Assembly (NCBI GenBank): GCA_900074885.1 | Contig: FJUW01000042.1 | Span: 1 to 64,000 of the forward strand | Length of the DNA: 64,000 nucleotides | Direction of reading: 5' to 3' | Source: Rhynchosporium graminicola | Lineage: Eukaryota; Ascomycota; Leotiomycetes; Helotiales; Ploettnerulaceae | In this document: one piece after another, positions 10,989 to 21,863 of the stretch | Numbering within the stretch: position 1 is the first letter of the stretch | How the letters are laid out: the number at the start of each line of letters is the position of its first letter | Program-made: the position numbers and the translations under genes | The notes under the pieces: model-generated | Seen by the model: the letters and a program-made list of their open reading frames with translations, nothing else | The model's database searches: none | Told to the model about the DNA's origin: nothing

Positions 10989-12808
10989 ATGGAGGAAGCA
11001 GCCATGAGTGAAGGCGAAGCTAGGGACCAGGTTTCTCTACTATCGAAATTCTATATAAACAGGAAGAACAATCAGCATCTCCAACATCTCTTCTACATTC
11101 GTCAGATTTCGTTCCCAGAAAGACGAGACCCAAGCACATTCGACACGACTTCTCTACAACCGTTCAAAGGACATTTTCTGGCAAATTTATCTGTTATTTT
11201 GTCCATTCTTACATCATTCATTCCCAGTTTTATATCACATTATGGCTCGACTACGAAAGGCACAGCGTGGGACAAAAGATTCTCGCCCACGGCATATCTA
11301 GACGGCCTTCGTGGTATTGCATGTTTCTTAGTGTATCTCCATTATTTCGTTCTCAATTAGTTCCCCGGACTACGCATTGCATACGGCTCATATCCAGAGA
11401 ATCACCATTTCCTTCAGCTATCAGTCATCCGGGTCATCTCCGATGGAACATCCGCAGCCTCCAAGATTCTCTAACAATTGAACACTGTGTCACCTCGATT
11501 CGATACATTCTCACTTCAATTTTGGGACTGGTGGGCTAACCAAAACCCCTTCATATATCCTTTCATGAACATTGAGTGATCTCAACTCTACAGTCCTCCT
11601 TACAGTGGTCATTTATGGACCATCCTTTTGGAGATCCGAGGGTCTTTCGTCGTTTACGGAACTGCCCTGAGCTGTGGCTAAATTGAGTCCTTCCTGGAGA
11701 ATGGTGTTCTTGATTTCTTCGGAGTGTTACCTGTATTGGATGGGTAAATAGGATCTCTTCCTATTCGTTGGCGGAGTCGTTTTAGCCAATTTGGATATCC
11801 CGCGACATGCTGCTGCGAAGACAGTTGGACAGGATGAGTTTCCAGAGGCAGAGGGCGAGGGCGAGAGCTAATACGCACAAGCGAGACGATGGACCAAATG
11901 AACATTGATCTGCCCGAGCAAAATTCACCATGGCCCAAATGTGAAAGACTGGTGAGGCAAAAATTGGACCAAATCAGGGGATTCGTTCGTCCGGCGCTCA
12001 CTATCATTTGTGCCATCAGTCTTTACACTTTGTTCGTCCTTGCCCTATGGTGTTTATCAATTCCTAACGTTCGGCACATGAAGTGGGCCTACGAATGCGT
12101 CCCCGATACGTTCAGCGCCGTTCTCTCGATACTGGGTCAAAAAGAATAAGGCATCTGAAAAATTGGTGCCGTGCTCCTAGCATTCTCGCTCTCATTATCC
12201 GCCTCAGAATCCATATCCACCTCCAACTCGTCAGAAGAGAACCGCCATCTCAACTTGCTCCGCACCATCAACCCGCAATCCCTCTTCAGAAACTCCTTTA
12301 CGCAATACCTCCTCCAGGTTTTACCTGATGCACGCCCTGGTATTATTTTGTATCGGCACGCGATATCTCAATCCGGCGTTGGATGCTCACAATAAGCGAG
12401 GCGGATCCAATTCGTGATGGGCGAAATCAAGCGAGGACCAGGAACATCATAAAAACCCTCAACTTCGACAGGATATACAGCATTCCACAATTTCTATATT
12501 TAATTAAAACCCTTAGGATCTGGTAAACCATAGTAGTAATTTCTATCAAACAAGCTTTTATTCAATCTTTATTGGTAGTCGAGTAGCAGATTAACGTCAA
12601 GTTCAGACATATGCCAGCTCCTGGACTTCGCCCGTCACGAATTGGATCCGCCTCGAAGTACGATGCTCATGATCAAAGTGCTTATGTCAAGCAATTTATT
12701 TGTGCGGCGGTGGTTAACACGATTGCGATTTTGGGGGCGGCGGATTTTTGTGCGAGGGCAGTGGATGAGAGGATAGTTCGGTTGACGTCGCGGTTGCGAG
12801 AAGTATGA
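10989..12808 (+). pseudogene. Acyltransferase-3 family protein, degraded copy
   Basis: Fragments of a membrane acyltransferase appear in order but in different frames and with stops. The first is the entry motif YLDGLRGIACFLVYLHYFVL near 11300-11357, interrupted by a TAG where the frame then continues FPGLRIAYGS. Next comes HLWTILLEIRGSFVVYG near 11605-11660, corresponding to HLWTLPMEFRGSMVVF in the intact homologue at 17860-19347. The late membrane segment FYLMHALVLFCIGTRYLNPA is near 12320-12380, and a C-terminal segment (NTIAILGAADFCARAVDERI) ends at 12808. A central block equivalent to SGYVLSYKPL is missing. Original function is inferred as O-acyl transfer to sugars or metabolites at a membrane. 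Confidence 0.75.
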
Positions 12809-14069
12809 GGAGGAGGGCGTGAGCGGCGGTGAGTGGGAGGTGAGGTGTTATTTTCCTCCCTTTTTGGTGGTGGAAAATTCCATATATGTGGGATTTTCAA
12901 CTGCCATGTATCCCAAGATAGAGCTTGGAAGTTTTTCTACCTAGATAGTCCTGGATCTCGGTGCACTATTTAGCGGCATTATAAAAGTATTGAGAGCGAT
13001 TGGCAAGCATATTCGAATATTCGATATAAGAGTAAGTTTAAAGTAAGATTGAATTTCGAAATGTATATCCCCCGGACATTCAGCGTCATGTCCAGATTTC
13101 AATCGCGATTTAGCATCGCTTACCAGTTCGAATTTGTAAACAGTTCCAAAATAATCTGGACGACGACACTCACTCGAGATTTCGTGTTAAATTGAAACGT
13201 AGCACCTTTCTCATAAACTTTCGCCACGTTTCCTAATGACCTGCAGTTACTTATATATAGAGAGGTAGGGGAAGTGCCGACAGATCAAGGCTAGCTCGGA
13301 CCTTAAAGCGATCTTCCGGGTGGGAGGTCTGTCGCAGTCGTTGAATTTAATCCTGATTTAGCCCACGAAGTACTATAAGCTGGCGATGTCCTTTCTTGAA
13401 GATAGAAGGGAGATGGACAGCTTGATTTCTTGTAGAATGAAGATGGAATTTCGGGAATTTCAAATTAGGCGACCACATGTGATCTTAACAATTTAACCAA
13501 CTGAAGATTATCACTGCGATGACCGCGAGATTGAAGGCGTCGGCGTCCAACCCAACAACACCTGCCCATTCAGGCAAAGCGGAATGAACAACCCCTCGAA
13601 CCTACCTTACCTAAGGACGCTGACAGGGCCCCTGAAAATCGGCCATTTCGCCTCAGCTGACACCATCAGCCGTCATCATCTCAGGGCATCGGGCATTGGG
13701 CACTGACACAGGCCTGTCCAGTCATTGGCAGCGTCATGTTCTCACTGGCTGGGAGATTCTCCGGGATGGCAGTTTGAAGCGTAGCGAGCGAGCTGCAATG
13801 TCAGCGCGTCGGTCCTGCTCACCGTTCAAGTACAGACAGGGATGAGGATGGGGAATGGGATAGGATGCAAGAATTCCGAATCCCCCCATCCACCTCCATC
13901 CCCAATTTCCTTCAACGTCGCCTGTTTTCCTGCCGTCTTGATCTCGATATTTGGGTGATCGCTGCACGTGTATGAGGCAGAGTTTGATGTAGCAGAGAAT
14001 CCGGAATTGTTGGAGATGTACAGGGCAGTCAGTGTGTGAGTAATCGAGACGGGCGAACGATATTTTCAG
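12809..14069. other. Intergenic stretch without a supportable gene
   Basis: About 1.26 kb. Short frames only; no domain seen. The right part presumably contains the promoter and 5' UTR of the caspase-like fusion gene, whose first plausible ATG is at 14070. Confidence 0.45.
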
Positions 14070-17000
14070 GTGCCACGCGCACCAGCCAGCTTGGAAACAA
14101 TGATGGTTAGTACCGAGGACAGAGATGTGGTCGAGCCTTTCGTCACTCTTTCACCCTTTTCACCATCATCTCGAAACGGGCATGGAGGTAACACTTCAGA
14201 GTCGCCGAATACAACACCGGAAGATTCCTTCGTGAGCATTTCCCTTAGGTCCGGATTGATACGATCATTACTTACAGTTTTAGGATGAGACGACCCCGCT
14301 TCCGGGTGGTCTGTCATCTGCAACTCACGATACTCGGAGAGCCGACTATCACATGAAAGATCTAGAGTCTTTCGCAAGGGACTTACAATGTGTACGAATC
14401 TAATTAAAGGATGCGTCCTGGGAGGTGCTAAGAAATCGTAGGCTGCCGATCGTGCATTTCCCAATGAGGGGAGGGCGCAAGTAAGATACAGAAAAGTTTC
14501 TGTTATATTACTCAGATGGGAAGACGATGAGATGAAGGTGAGTAATTAATACCTGAGCATGGAGCTCTTTCTTTCAGATGTAAGATGAATTATTTCTGAC
14601 ATACTCAGGTTGAATGGGAACTAGAGGACCTCGAAAAAGTATTCGGGAACTACGGATTTGAGACTGAAAAATGGATGATCCCGTCCAAGAACTCTCACTT
14701 GAAGCTCATGAGTAAAGCCGTGGATGTTGTCAAGGAACATGATGGCAATGGAGGGTTGGTGATTGTCTACTACGCTGGCCACGCGGGCATAAATGCTAAT
14801 CGAGGAGCGACCTGGACATGGTATTTAAGAAAGCCGGATCTCATCTCGGCACGATATACTAACATTCACCAGCAAGCAAGACCCCACATATGCTTCGCTG
14901 GAGTGGTCAGCTATCCAAACATTATTTGAAAAGGCAGACTTTGATGTTCTTCTGTTGCTAGATTGTTGTGCAGCTGCAAGTGCGGCACCAGCTGTCGGAT
15001 CAGCCGTCACAGAAACCATAGCTGCCTGTGGATTCGAAAGTATCGCTTCTCAGCCGGGCCGGTGCTCTTTCACAAATAGCCTAATAGAAGTGCTCGAAGA
15101 TTGGATTGATAGTCCGCCCTTCTCAGCGGCCATGCTGCACAACAAAGTCCTCTCCATCCTGAAACATGAACGACCAGAACGAATGCAGAACGGGAAGAGG
15201 AGGAGGATAGAATATAGAAGAACACCGATACACATCGTTGCTACAGCCGATACGACTATGCCGAGTATCGAGCTTTCTAGAAGAGCCCCAAGGAGAGACA
15301 AGTCACAAGAAATAAATCCTTCAACGCTTTTATCGAGCTCCAAGCCAAAACCCAGAGTCCACGCATCACCAGATAAGTACCGGTCGTCCGGTCTTAAAGG
15401 CAGAGAGTACCAGCCGGAATGTTTGAACAATGTCCAAGGGGATGTTTACGAAGTTCCCCGAGTAATTATTTCACTATCACTGGAAAAGCACCAAAATCTC
15501 AGATCCGAATCCTGTCAGAAATGGCTAGCCTCCTGTCCAGCCTTGATCAAATACGCCAAGGTCGAAGCGGTTTACAGTGGCTTCTCAGCTCTGCTACTCT
15601 TATCGATTCCTGTATTGATATGGAACCTTCTCCCCGAGAATGTGGCTTGCTCGTTCGTGGGATACGTCACCTCACCTAACTTTTTGAATACAAAGATTTT
15701 GCCAGAGGGAGATGATACCTCTTCAGTTCGGTCGGAAGATGTCTCGACACAGACTTCTCCGGAGGTGGACTCGCCGCAGACTTGCGATCGTTGCTATACA
15801 AAGGGAGAGCGTTGTAGTGGACGACGCGCAGGCTGTCGAACCTGTGACGAGGCTCGACTTGATTGTACTTACACCCCAGTGTGGAGAAGGGAGGGTCCAT
15901 CAAAAGAATACATCGACGACTTACAGCGGAAATTCAGTACGTATTCAAGATGTCCCGTATATTAATAATTGTATTACTGTATACTGAGTAGGAATGCTGA
16001 CGCGTCAATCTTAGATGATCTGGAGCAGGCATTTCATGCACAGATCGATAAGTCAATTACACTGCCAAGTATAGACAGTTCGATCCATACAGACTACAGA
16101 GTAAACGCTGCGGATTATGACAAGTCCCTGGTACAGAGATTGAACGGTCCTCGACCATCGATACCCCAGTCGGAGCGGGAAACACTTTCTGGCGAGAAAG
16201 GCTCACGATTTCCACTCCTTTTTTACGAACACTCACAACGGGGTACCCAGTCTCCCATGTCCACTACTCAGGAGCAGATTCCTGGCAACAGTCCAAATGG
16301 AAAGATATCGGCATCTCAAGCCCAGCAGCACGAATTTAGCGGACAGCAAATATTGAAGCGAGATGCTATACTCAAGGATTCCGGTCTATCACATGGTACT
16401 CCACCACCTCTACCACCGCCTCGAAGACAGAAAGACGATGAAGCTTCCTGGAACGACAAAAAGCTTGCTTGGATAGCTCCGAAATCCGAATACGCAGAGT
16501 CGAAAAGTCCGTCACTAGGAGGCGGGAAGAGTATGGTCAGGACGGATTCAAACTCTTCATATGACTCCAAGGACTGGCATTATCCACCTGACAAGAAGAT
16601 GAAGATATCATCAGTTACAGAGGCATCTCACAAAGGATTTATGAACCATACAACTGGACCAATGCTGGTAACGGAACGAAGAGAAATGCTAGAAACGAGG
16701 ACGCCAGATCCGCTCTATACCAACTTCTCAGCGCATATGAGAAATGCGACTTCTTCTCCGAATATGAGAAATCTTGCCGACGTATGTCCATATGCAAGGC
16801 CCGGCGTTCGATCAAAATCGGCATTAATGACTCCGAACATGACTCCGAAGACTTTCGATGGGACGAAAAGCCCCTCAGGCCCATTGCCTCGAACTCCAGC
16901 AGATGCACAGCAGCAGCATCACAGCCCTTACGGATATCAGACAACATCTAATCTTCAGCTCCACGAAGCACGGCCTCCTACCACAAAGCCATTTCGACCG

Positions 17001-17551
17001 GAGCCTGTTTCAAGTACAGCTGCGACGCCGACTGAACCACTAGTCGAGCAAGACTGGACATATATCACCGACATTGCTGAACGGCGACGGATCCAGAATC
17101 GCAACGCACAGAGAAACTATCGTAAGTCTACACTCGGTTGAAATAGAAGAGGAAAGGAGAAGAATGATACTGACTCCAGGTACAAGGTAAACGACTAAAG
17201 AGGAGACTCGAAGACCTCGAAGATAGAGCTGGAAGTAGTTCATCTTCACGACCGCCAGACTCAGCTACTAGTGCCCCGCATTATTCATCTGGGGGGAGCC
17301 AGGAACAATCCGAGATAGACAGCGTTGTAATGGATTCTCAGCCTCTAAGATGTGAGCCAGAGGATACTCGAGGGAGGTCAGTGATATTAACTTTCGCCCA
17401 ACATCCTCGGTTACAATTTTCTTCTCTAGAAAGAATCAAAAAATTGGAGCAAAATCGTGCTAACCGTAAAACAGATATATGTCCGAGAAAGACCGGGTCA
17501 ATTTTGGCCCACCAGAAGACATGTCTGTGTAAATATTTTCAGATAAGGTAA
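14070..17551 (+). CDS. Caspase-like (C14) domain fused to Zn2Cys6 cluster and bZIP basic region
   Basis: Seven exons by my reading: 14070-14231, 14284-14391, 14442-14537, 14609-14820, 14873-15936, 16015-17121 and 17187-17551. All introns are GT-AG, phases match, and the total is 3114 nt (1037 residues). The caspase-like domain has VSVILLRWEDDE, GLVIVYYAGHAG (catalytic His) and DVLLLLDCCAAASAAP (catalytic Cys), so it looks active. Its C-terminal extension ends with a hydrophobic run (SALLLLSIPVLIWNLLP) and FVGYVTSPNFL. In the same unbroken exon follows CDRCYTKGERC...CRTCDEARLDC with perfect C-x2-C-x6-C-x6-C-x2-C-x6-C spacing. A Ser/Pro-rich linker of about 370 residues leads to RRIQNRNAQRNYRKRLKRRL, a bZIP basic region (N-x7-R) with a very short leucine repeat. 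Alternative starts are 14100 or 14103. The last exon may be spliced differently, so the C terminus is the least certain part. The function as a protease-linked regulator is inference. Confidence 0.72.
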
Positions 17552-17859
17552 CAACATTAAACACAGAAGTCCCCCGCTTGACACCAGTTGAAGCAATTGC
17601 CAAACATGACTATCAATGCTTCAATGTGATTGCTAACATGCCCACTCGGCTTTTGTAGCAGCATAAAATTGAGCAAATGAACTCAGATGAAGGATACTTT
17701 ATGTATAGCGCAATGGTGATCTCGAGGCTCTTCAGCACCATATCTATTCCGTCAAATGTATCGCACGACATGAGCTGCACGACTCGATCCAATCTGCCCT
17801 CTCTTTCCACTGATCAGACCTAAGGTTACGGCCAATCAAAGCCCGGTAGCATGCCAACA
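17552..17859. other. Convergent 3' spacer
   Basis: 308 bp between the convergent ends of the caspase-like fusion gene (plus) and the acyltransferase gene (minus). It must carry both 3' UTRs. No hairpin terminator-like structure or other element stands out. Confidence 0.4.
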
Positions 17860-19347
17860 TCACTCGGGCTTCCTCGCACATTTCACATTAAACCACCTCG
17901 CACACTTCACAGCGCCATCATCGAACGCCCTCCAATGCACATCCCCAACCCAAATTACGAAAGGCGTCGTAATCGCCGCTCCTACAAAGAAACCCACACT
18001 ATAATTCGGATAACCATACGGCAACCACCTCTTGCAATTCCCAATAACCACCGTTCCAACCGTAAACAACATAGTCCAGTGCACGATATAAAACCCATAC
18101 GATATATCGCCCATATACATCGCCAGCTTACTCGTGAATGGTTTCTGGAGGATTTCGAGATTCTCAAACGAGAGAAGGAGGAGGAAGGCGCCGATGGAGA
18201 TCCAGAAATACTGTTGTGCAACTTCGTCGCCTGTGTATGGTTTTGGTGTAAGGGCGCAGAAATGCCGGAAGCCAAGGGAAGTGCAAGCTTGAAATGCAGG
18301 CCAGCTCCCAAGGAACAGCCCACCGAGGAACATCCCGGTCCATAAAGCCACCCGCGCAGTTTCTTTATAAATAGGTTTCTTCGAGTACGGACTATCCCTC
18401 TCAAATTCCATCGATTTCTCCTTCCTATATATCCTCATTTCCGCTAATATCGGACCGCTAGTAAAGAGAAACATCTCCCATCTTCCCAGATGCAGGAATA
18501 CCAATGCGAAGAAAATCAACAAGATAAGTCTGTAAAGCGGTTTCGCGTTCCCAAGTCCGAGAACCAGCAGGAAAACGACCATTGAGCCACGGAATTCCAT
18601 GGGCAGGGTCCAGAGATGCGGTAACCCTGGCGGATAGTACTCTTGCCAGACACTAGGATCCAGCATACGGGACAACACAGGTATGTAACCGCCTATCTGG
18701 CGCCACAGCGAGCCAGCTTTCGGCATACATCCATCGCGACTGAAGTTCTCCGCTCCGTAACACGTGAAATATACCGCGCACGCCGTGCTGAACATCGCTG
18801 GTACGACAGGCCCGAATAATCTCGGTGTTCTTCGGAAAGCTGCAGATGAGAGATTGTCGTAGAGGGTTTTGGTGGACCCAGATCGTGCGAGTTGAAGGGG
18901 CTTGTAGGAGAGGACGTAGCCGGAGAGAATGAAAAATATGGCGACCATGAAACGCCCGGAGAAGAGGAGACGTAGGATGGGGAGCTGAATGAGGGAGTCT
19001 CGACCGGGCGAGGAGGAGTAGCCGGTGTGAAGCCAGTGCGCGTAGAGGAGGTGTTGGATGTAGACGAGCGAGGCGGCGAGACCGCGGACGCCGTTGAGGT
19101 AGCTTGTTTCTGTTATCTTTCGAAGGGGCTTTTTGCTGTTGTTTTGCAGGAAGGAGGGGGAAATGAATGTCAGGATGCTTTTGGCCCAGATGGGAAGTCT
19201 AGTGGGAGAGCTGGTGGGTGGAGAGAGGGGCTCTTTGAGCTCGGAGGACATGTCATCGTGTGCGTTTGAGTCGCTGGGAGTTAAGAGTTCGTAGCGATGA
19301 AGGTAGTGTGCAGGTAGAAACAGAAGTAGACGATGAATGAGTCCCAT
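17860..19347 (-). CDS. Acyltransferase-3 family membrane protein
   Basis: Single-exon gene of 495 residues. The family transfers acyl groups to sugars, sterols or secondary metabolites from within a membrane. The N-terminal motif SYLNGVRGLAASLVYIQH carries the conserved Arg-Gly and the His after it. It is followed by FMVAIFFILSGYVLSYKPL, HLWTLPMEFRGSMVVF, FALVFLHLGRWEMFLF and MYMGDISYGFYIVHWTMLF, all regular landmarks of the family, with about ten hydrophobic segments. The C terminus VIWVGDVHWRAFDDGAVKCA is also typical. The start at 19347 is the longest; an internal Met before SSELKEPL is possible. A decayed relative lies at 10989-12808. The substrate cannot be told from the sequence. Confidence 0.85.
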   Translation of the reverse strand: MGLIHRLLLFLPAHYLHRYELLTPSDSNAHDDMSSELKEPLSPPTSSPTRLPIWAKSILTFISPSFLQNNSKKPLRKITETSYLNGVRGLAASLVYIQHLLYAHWLHTGYSSSPGRDSLIQLPILRLLFSGRFMVAIFFILSGYVLSYKPLQLARSGSTKTLYDNLSSAAFRRTPRLFGPVVPAMFSTACAVYFTCYGAENFSRDGCMPKAGSLWRQIGGYIPVLSRMLDPSVWQEYYPPGLPHLWTLPMEFRGSMVVFLLVLGLGNAKPLYRLILLIFFALVFLHLGRWEMFLFTSGPILAEMRIYRKEKSMEFERDSPYSKKPIYKETARVALWTGMFLGGLFLGSWPAFQACTSLGFRHFCALTPKPYTGDEVAQQYFWISIGAFLLLLSFENLEILQKPFTSKLAMYMGDISYGFYIVHWTMLFTVGTVVIGNCKRWLPYGYPNYSVGFFVGAAITTPFVIWVGDVHWRAFDDGAVKCARWFNVKCARKPE

Positions 19348-19909
19348 TGTGGTGGATCACTGTAATGGTCGGTATGAGTGATGGTGGCATATATTATCAG
19401 AGTGAAAAGAAGAAGACGTTAGAATGAAGATAGAGGAATTGAGGATGGATGCCTTGCTTCACGTACGATCCGTTTTTGCATTCCGAGGATGGAATGTACT
19501 AATGTCGGAAATCTGGAACTGGCTCAAGAAGCTTACGATTACAAGGAAAATAGGTATGGAAGGAATACGAGATAACGATATGGAGAGGAAGACATTGTGC
19601 ACTATCACGAACGAGCTGAAGTTATTTCAATTGTTCGTAATCACTGACAGACCTCTGATAAAGAAAGGAGAAGAAAAGTGGTAATGAGCTGACAGTCTCA
19701 TTGCTTACGAGTAAGACATTGACTGGTATGTCAAAATGTCTCAAACAGGGAATTTTTGATGTTGTGCGAAGGGGTACGGTGTGGTGATGTCTGCCCTTCT
19801 TGAAGCTCCCATCGATACATCTAGACGGATTCAGTGCATATCTGTCCACAATTTTGCGAGGTTGGAAGGAATAATACCCCAAATCGAGGATTTTCACATG
19901 GAGTAAATA

Positions 19910-20146
19910 AGGGCCTGTCTGGTTCGGAAGAGACGACGTTTCTCACTAGAAGTGACGAAGCACGTTCTATCCGTGTCGCTCACAGTAGAAAAATAGTTAC
20001 CTTATGCTTATATTGTTTCGTACCGCGAGCCTGCATTTTAATATAGACCAGTCCCCTGGAGATGTAGGTATGCACTGGAGTTCAAGGCTGTATTCCTTAT
20101 GATTATAGGGACTACACTCTATAACTCGTATTTTTTTCTTAATAAA

Positions 20147-20186
<40 letters not shown>

Positions 20187-20489
20187 CATTGCAACGAAGC
20201 TACTACTCGTCTTATAATTATGATCTTCCTAGAATTACTATCATACTCAATTATTTTGCGAAGATTTTGAAGTATAGAGTACAGTAGAGGTTGCCGAAAG
20301 TGAGGGTGAGAAGTTTTCGTTATGGAGATGAAGTGACGGGTTTTTCGTTAATTCGATTCAGCTCCGGCACTCAACCAAAATAGTTTCAACACCTTTTCGT
20401 TATTTATAGAAGGGACGAAGGTGAATTTTCCTTATAAGTAGCTTGTGGCGTAAATGGTACTTCGTCCCTTTTGACCCAAACAGGCCCCT
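19910..20489. mobile_element. MITE-like element with degenerate terminal inverted repeats
   Basis: The left end reads agggcctgtctggttcgg and the right end, on the complementary strand, reads aggggcctgtttgggtca; about 24 of 31 bases match across the longer ends. An internal pair agaagggacgaag (about 20409) and cttcgtccctt (about 20459) is also inverted. There is no coding capacity and the body is AT-rich, including a TA microsatellite. No clean target-site duplication could be fixed, so the exact borders are uncertain. Confidence 0.45.
20147..20186. repeat. TA dinucleotide microsatellite
   Basis: About 40 bp of nearly pure alternating T and A, interrupted by two tgta units, which makes it almost self-complementary. 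It lies inside the MITE-like element. Confidence 0.9.
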
Positions 20490-21863
20490 GTAAACGGAAT
20501 CAAATCAACCTTATATCAGGGACTTATGCTACTTTATCTACCTGAATTCAAGCGAGTTTCCCCTCTTAGAAGGTATAATCGTCTATAAAGCTATAAGGGT
20601 TAATACTATTTATATATTTAATCATATAGATTATAACTTATATTTAATTTGTTTAATTCGAGTATATTTTCTGGATGTTTTTCCCTATGTATTTTCGTAG
20701 TACAATTATTCACTTTCTAATCCTTTAATTGTATTTCTTCAAGTCATTTGCTCAGATAGCAAAAGCGGCACGCGCGTATGTTATTGCGATATGTGTATAT
20801 GCCTTGTGGCCTTATGACCTTAACACCCCCTCGCTTCCCCCCAATGTTAAGCAAGCATGCTTTGCTGCGGATGATCAGCTTGACTTTCGGATGTATGAAT
20901 GCTACTTCTCGGTTTGATCAGAGATTGAGAAGGAGGAAGTAAAGCAGAAGCTGATAAGGCATTGGTTAACTGCGATCTGTGCATCTTCCAGAAGGTGTTT
21001 ATGTCACATGATCAGACCTCGTTCCAACTCTTCAGTAACCTACTATCATCTATTTAAGACTTTCTCTTCCGTGGCAGAAAGAATAGGAAAATGAGGTCCA
21101 GATGTATATTCCTGATTAGCAAGGCGATCCCCTTATAATGACATTTCTGCTTTTGGACCTCGGCCGAACAATAATCCATACTTCCACAGCATTACGGAAA
21201 CCCACCTTTATGAGACTCAACCAGATTTGCCTATTCTATATCTTTTCGGGAATACCAACGCATCTCATTTCATCTTTGCACAATATCTGAGATTGATGAT
21301 CATAGGAGTTGCGGTGTAGTAATGAATATTTAGTGAATGATAGACCATGTCTGTCTAGAGTAATAAAGTTGCAGATCGGTCAACTAACTTTCCAACCCCT
21401 CTTCTTACTAACGACCCGACTATATTACCAAGACACTGGATGCGAACGCAGTTCGCAAACAGTAGTTGTTACTTTGGCTGCTCATGCACGTACAACGGCA
21501 TGCTGTAACATTTATTGCAGCAATTGGAGTTCCGAGGTCCATCCTACTCCCCCGCAAAGCTAGATCTGCAGCTATCAGACCGGACGTCCGTAATGGTGAG
21601 GTATTTCTGGCCTATACTCCCTGTTCGCGAACCTCTCGCACGATCCCGCACAGCGCCAAATAGACGAGGAAATGGGTCTTGATTGGAGGCGTCTGGGATA
21701 TGCCGGCACATCGTAGATGGTTTATTTAGCTTTCAATCCAAACTCATTATCTGCGAAGTCAACGTCACCATCTACGCATGCGAGTTATTTGAAGAGAACA
21801 TATAAGTTTTTGATTATACTTCACAAGCTTCATTGAATCCGACAACACGATCAGAAAGAAGAT
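20490..21863. other. AT-rich intergenic stretch
   Basis: No supportable gene. The first 250 bp (to about 20740) are strongly AT-rich with many TA steps, like mutated repeat DNA. The right part (about 21700-21863) is the likely promoter and 5' UTR of the O-methyltransferase gene. Confidence 0.45.

Noticed and set aside
14066..14464. 132-codon minus-strand frame at the start of the caspase-like gene
   Set aside because: The plus strand here gives three exons with matching phases that lead into the conserved caspase-like domain, so the minus frame is a shadow.
20147..20186. TA repeat as an origin or promoter element
   Set aside because: A simple dinucleotide microsatellite explains it; nothing around it suggests a gene start or origin.
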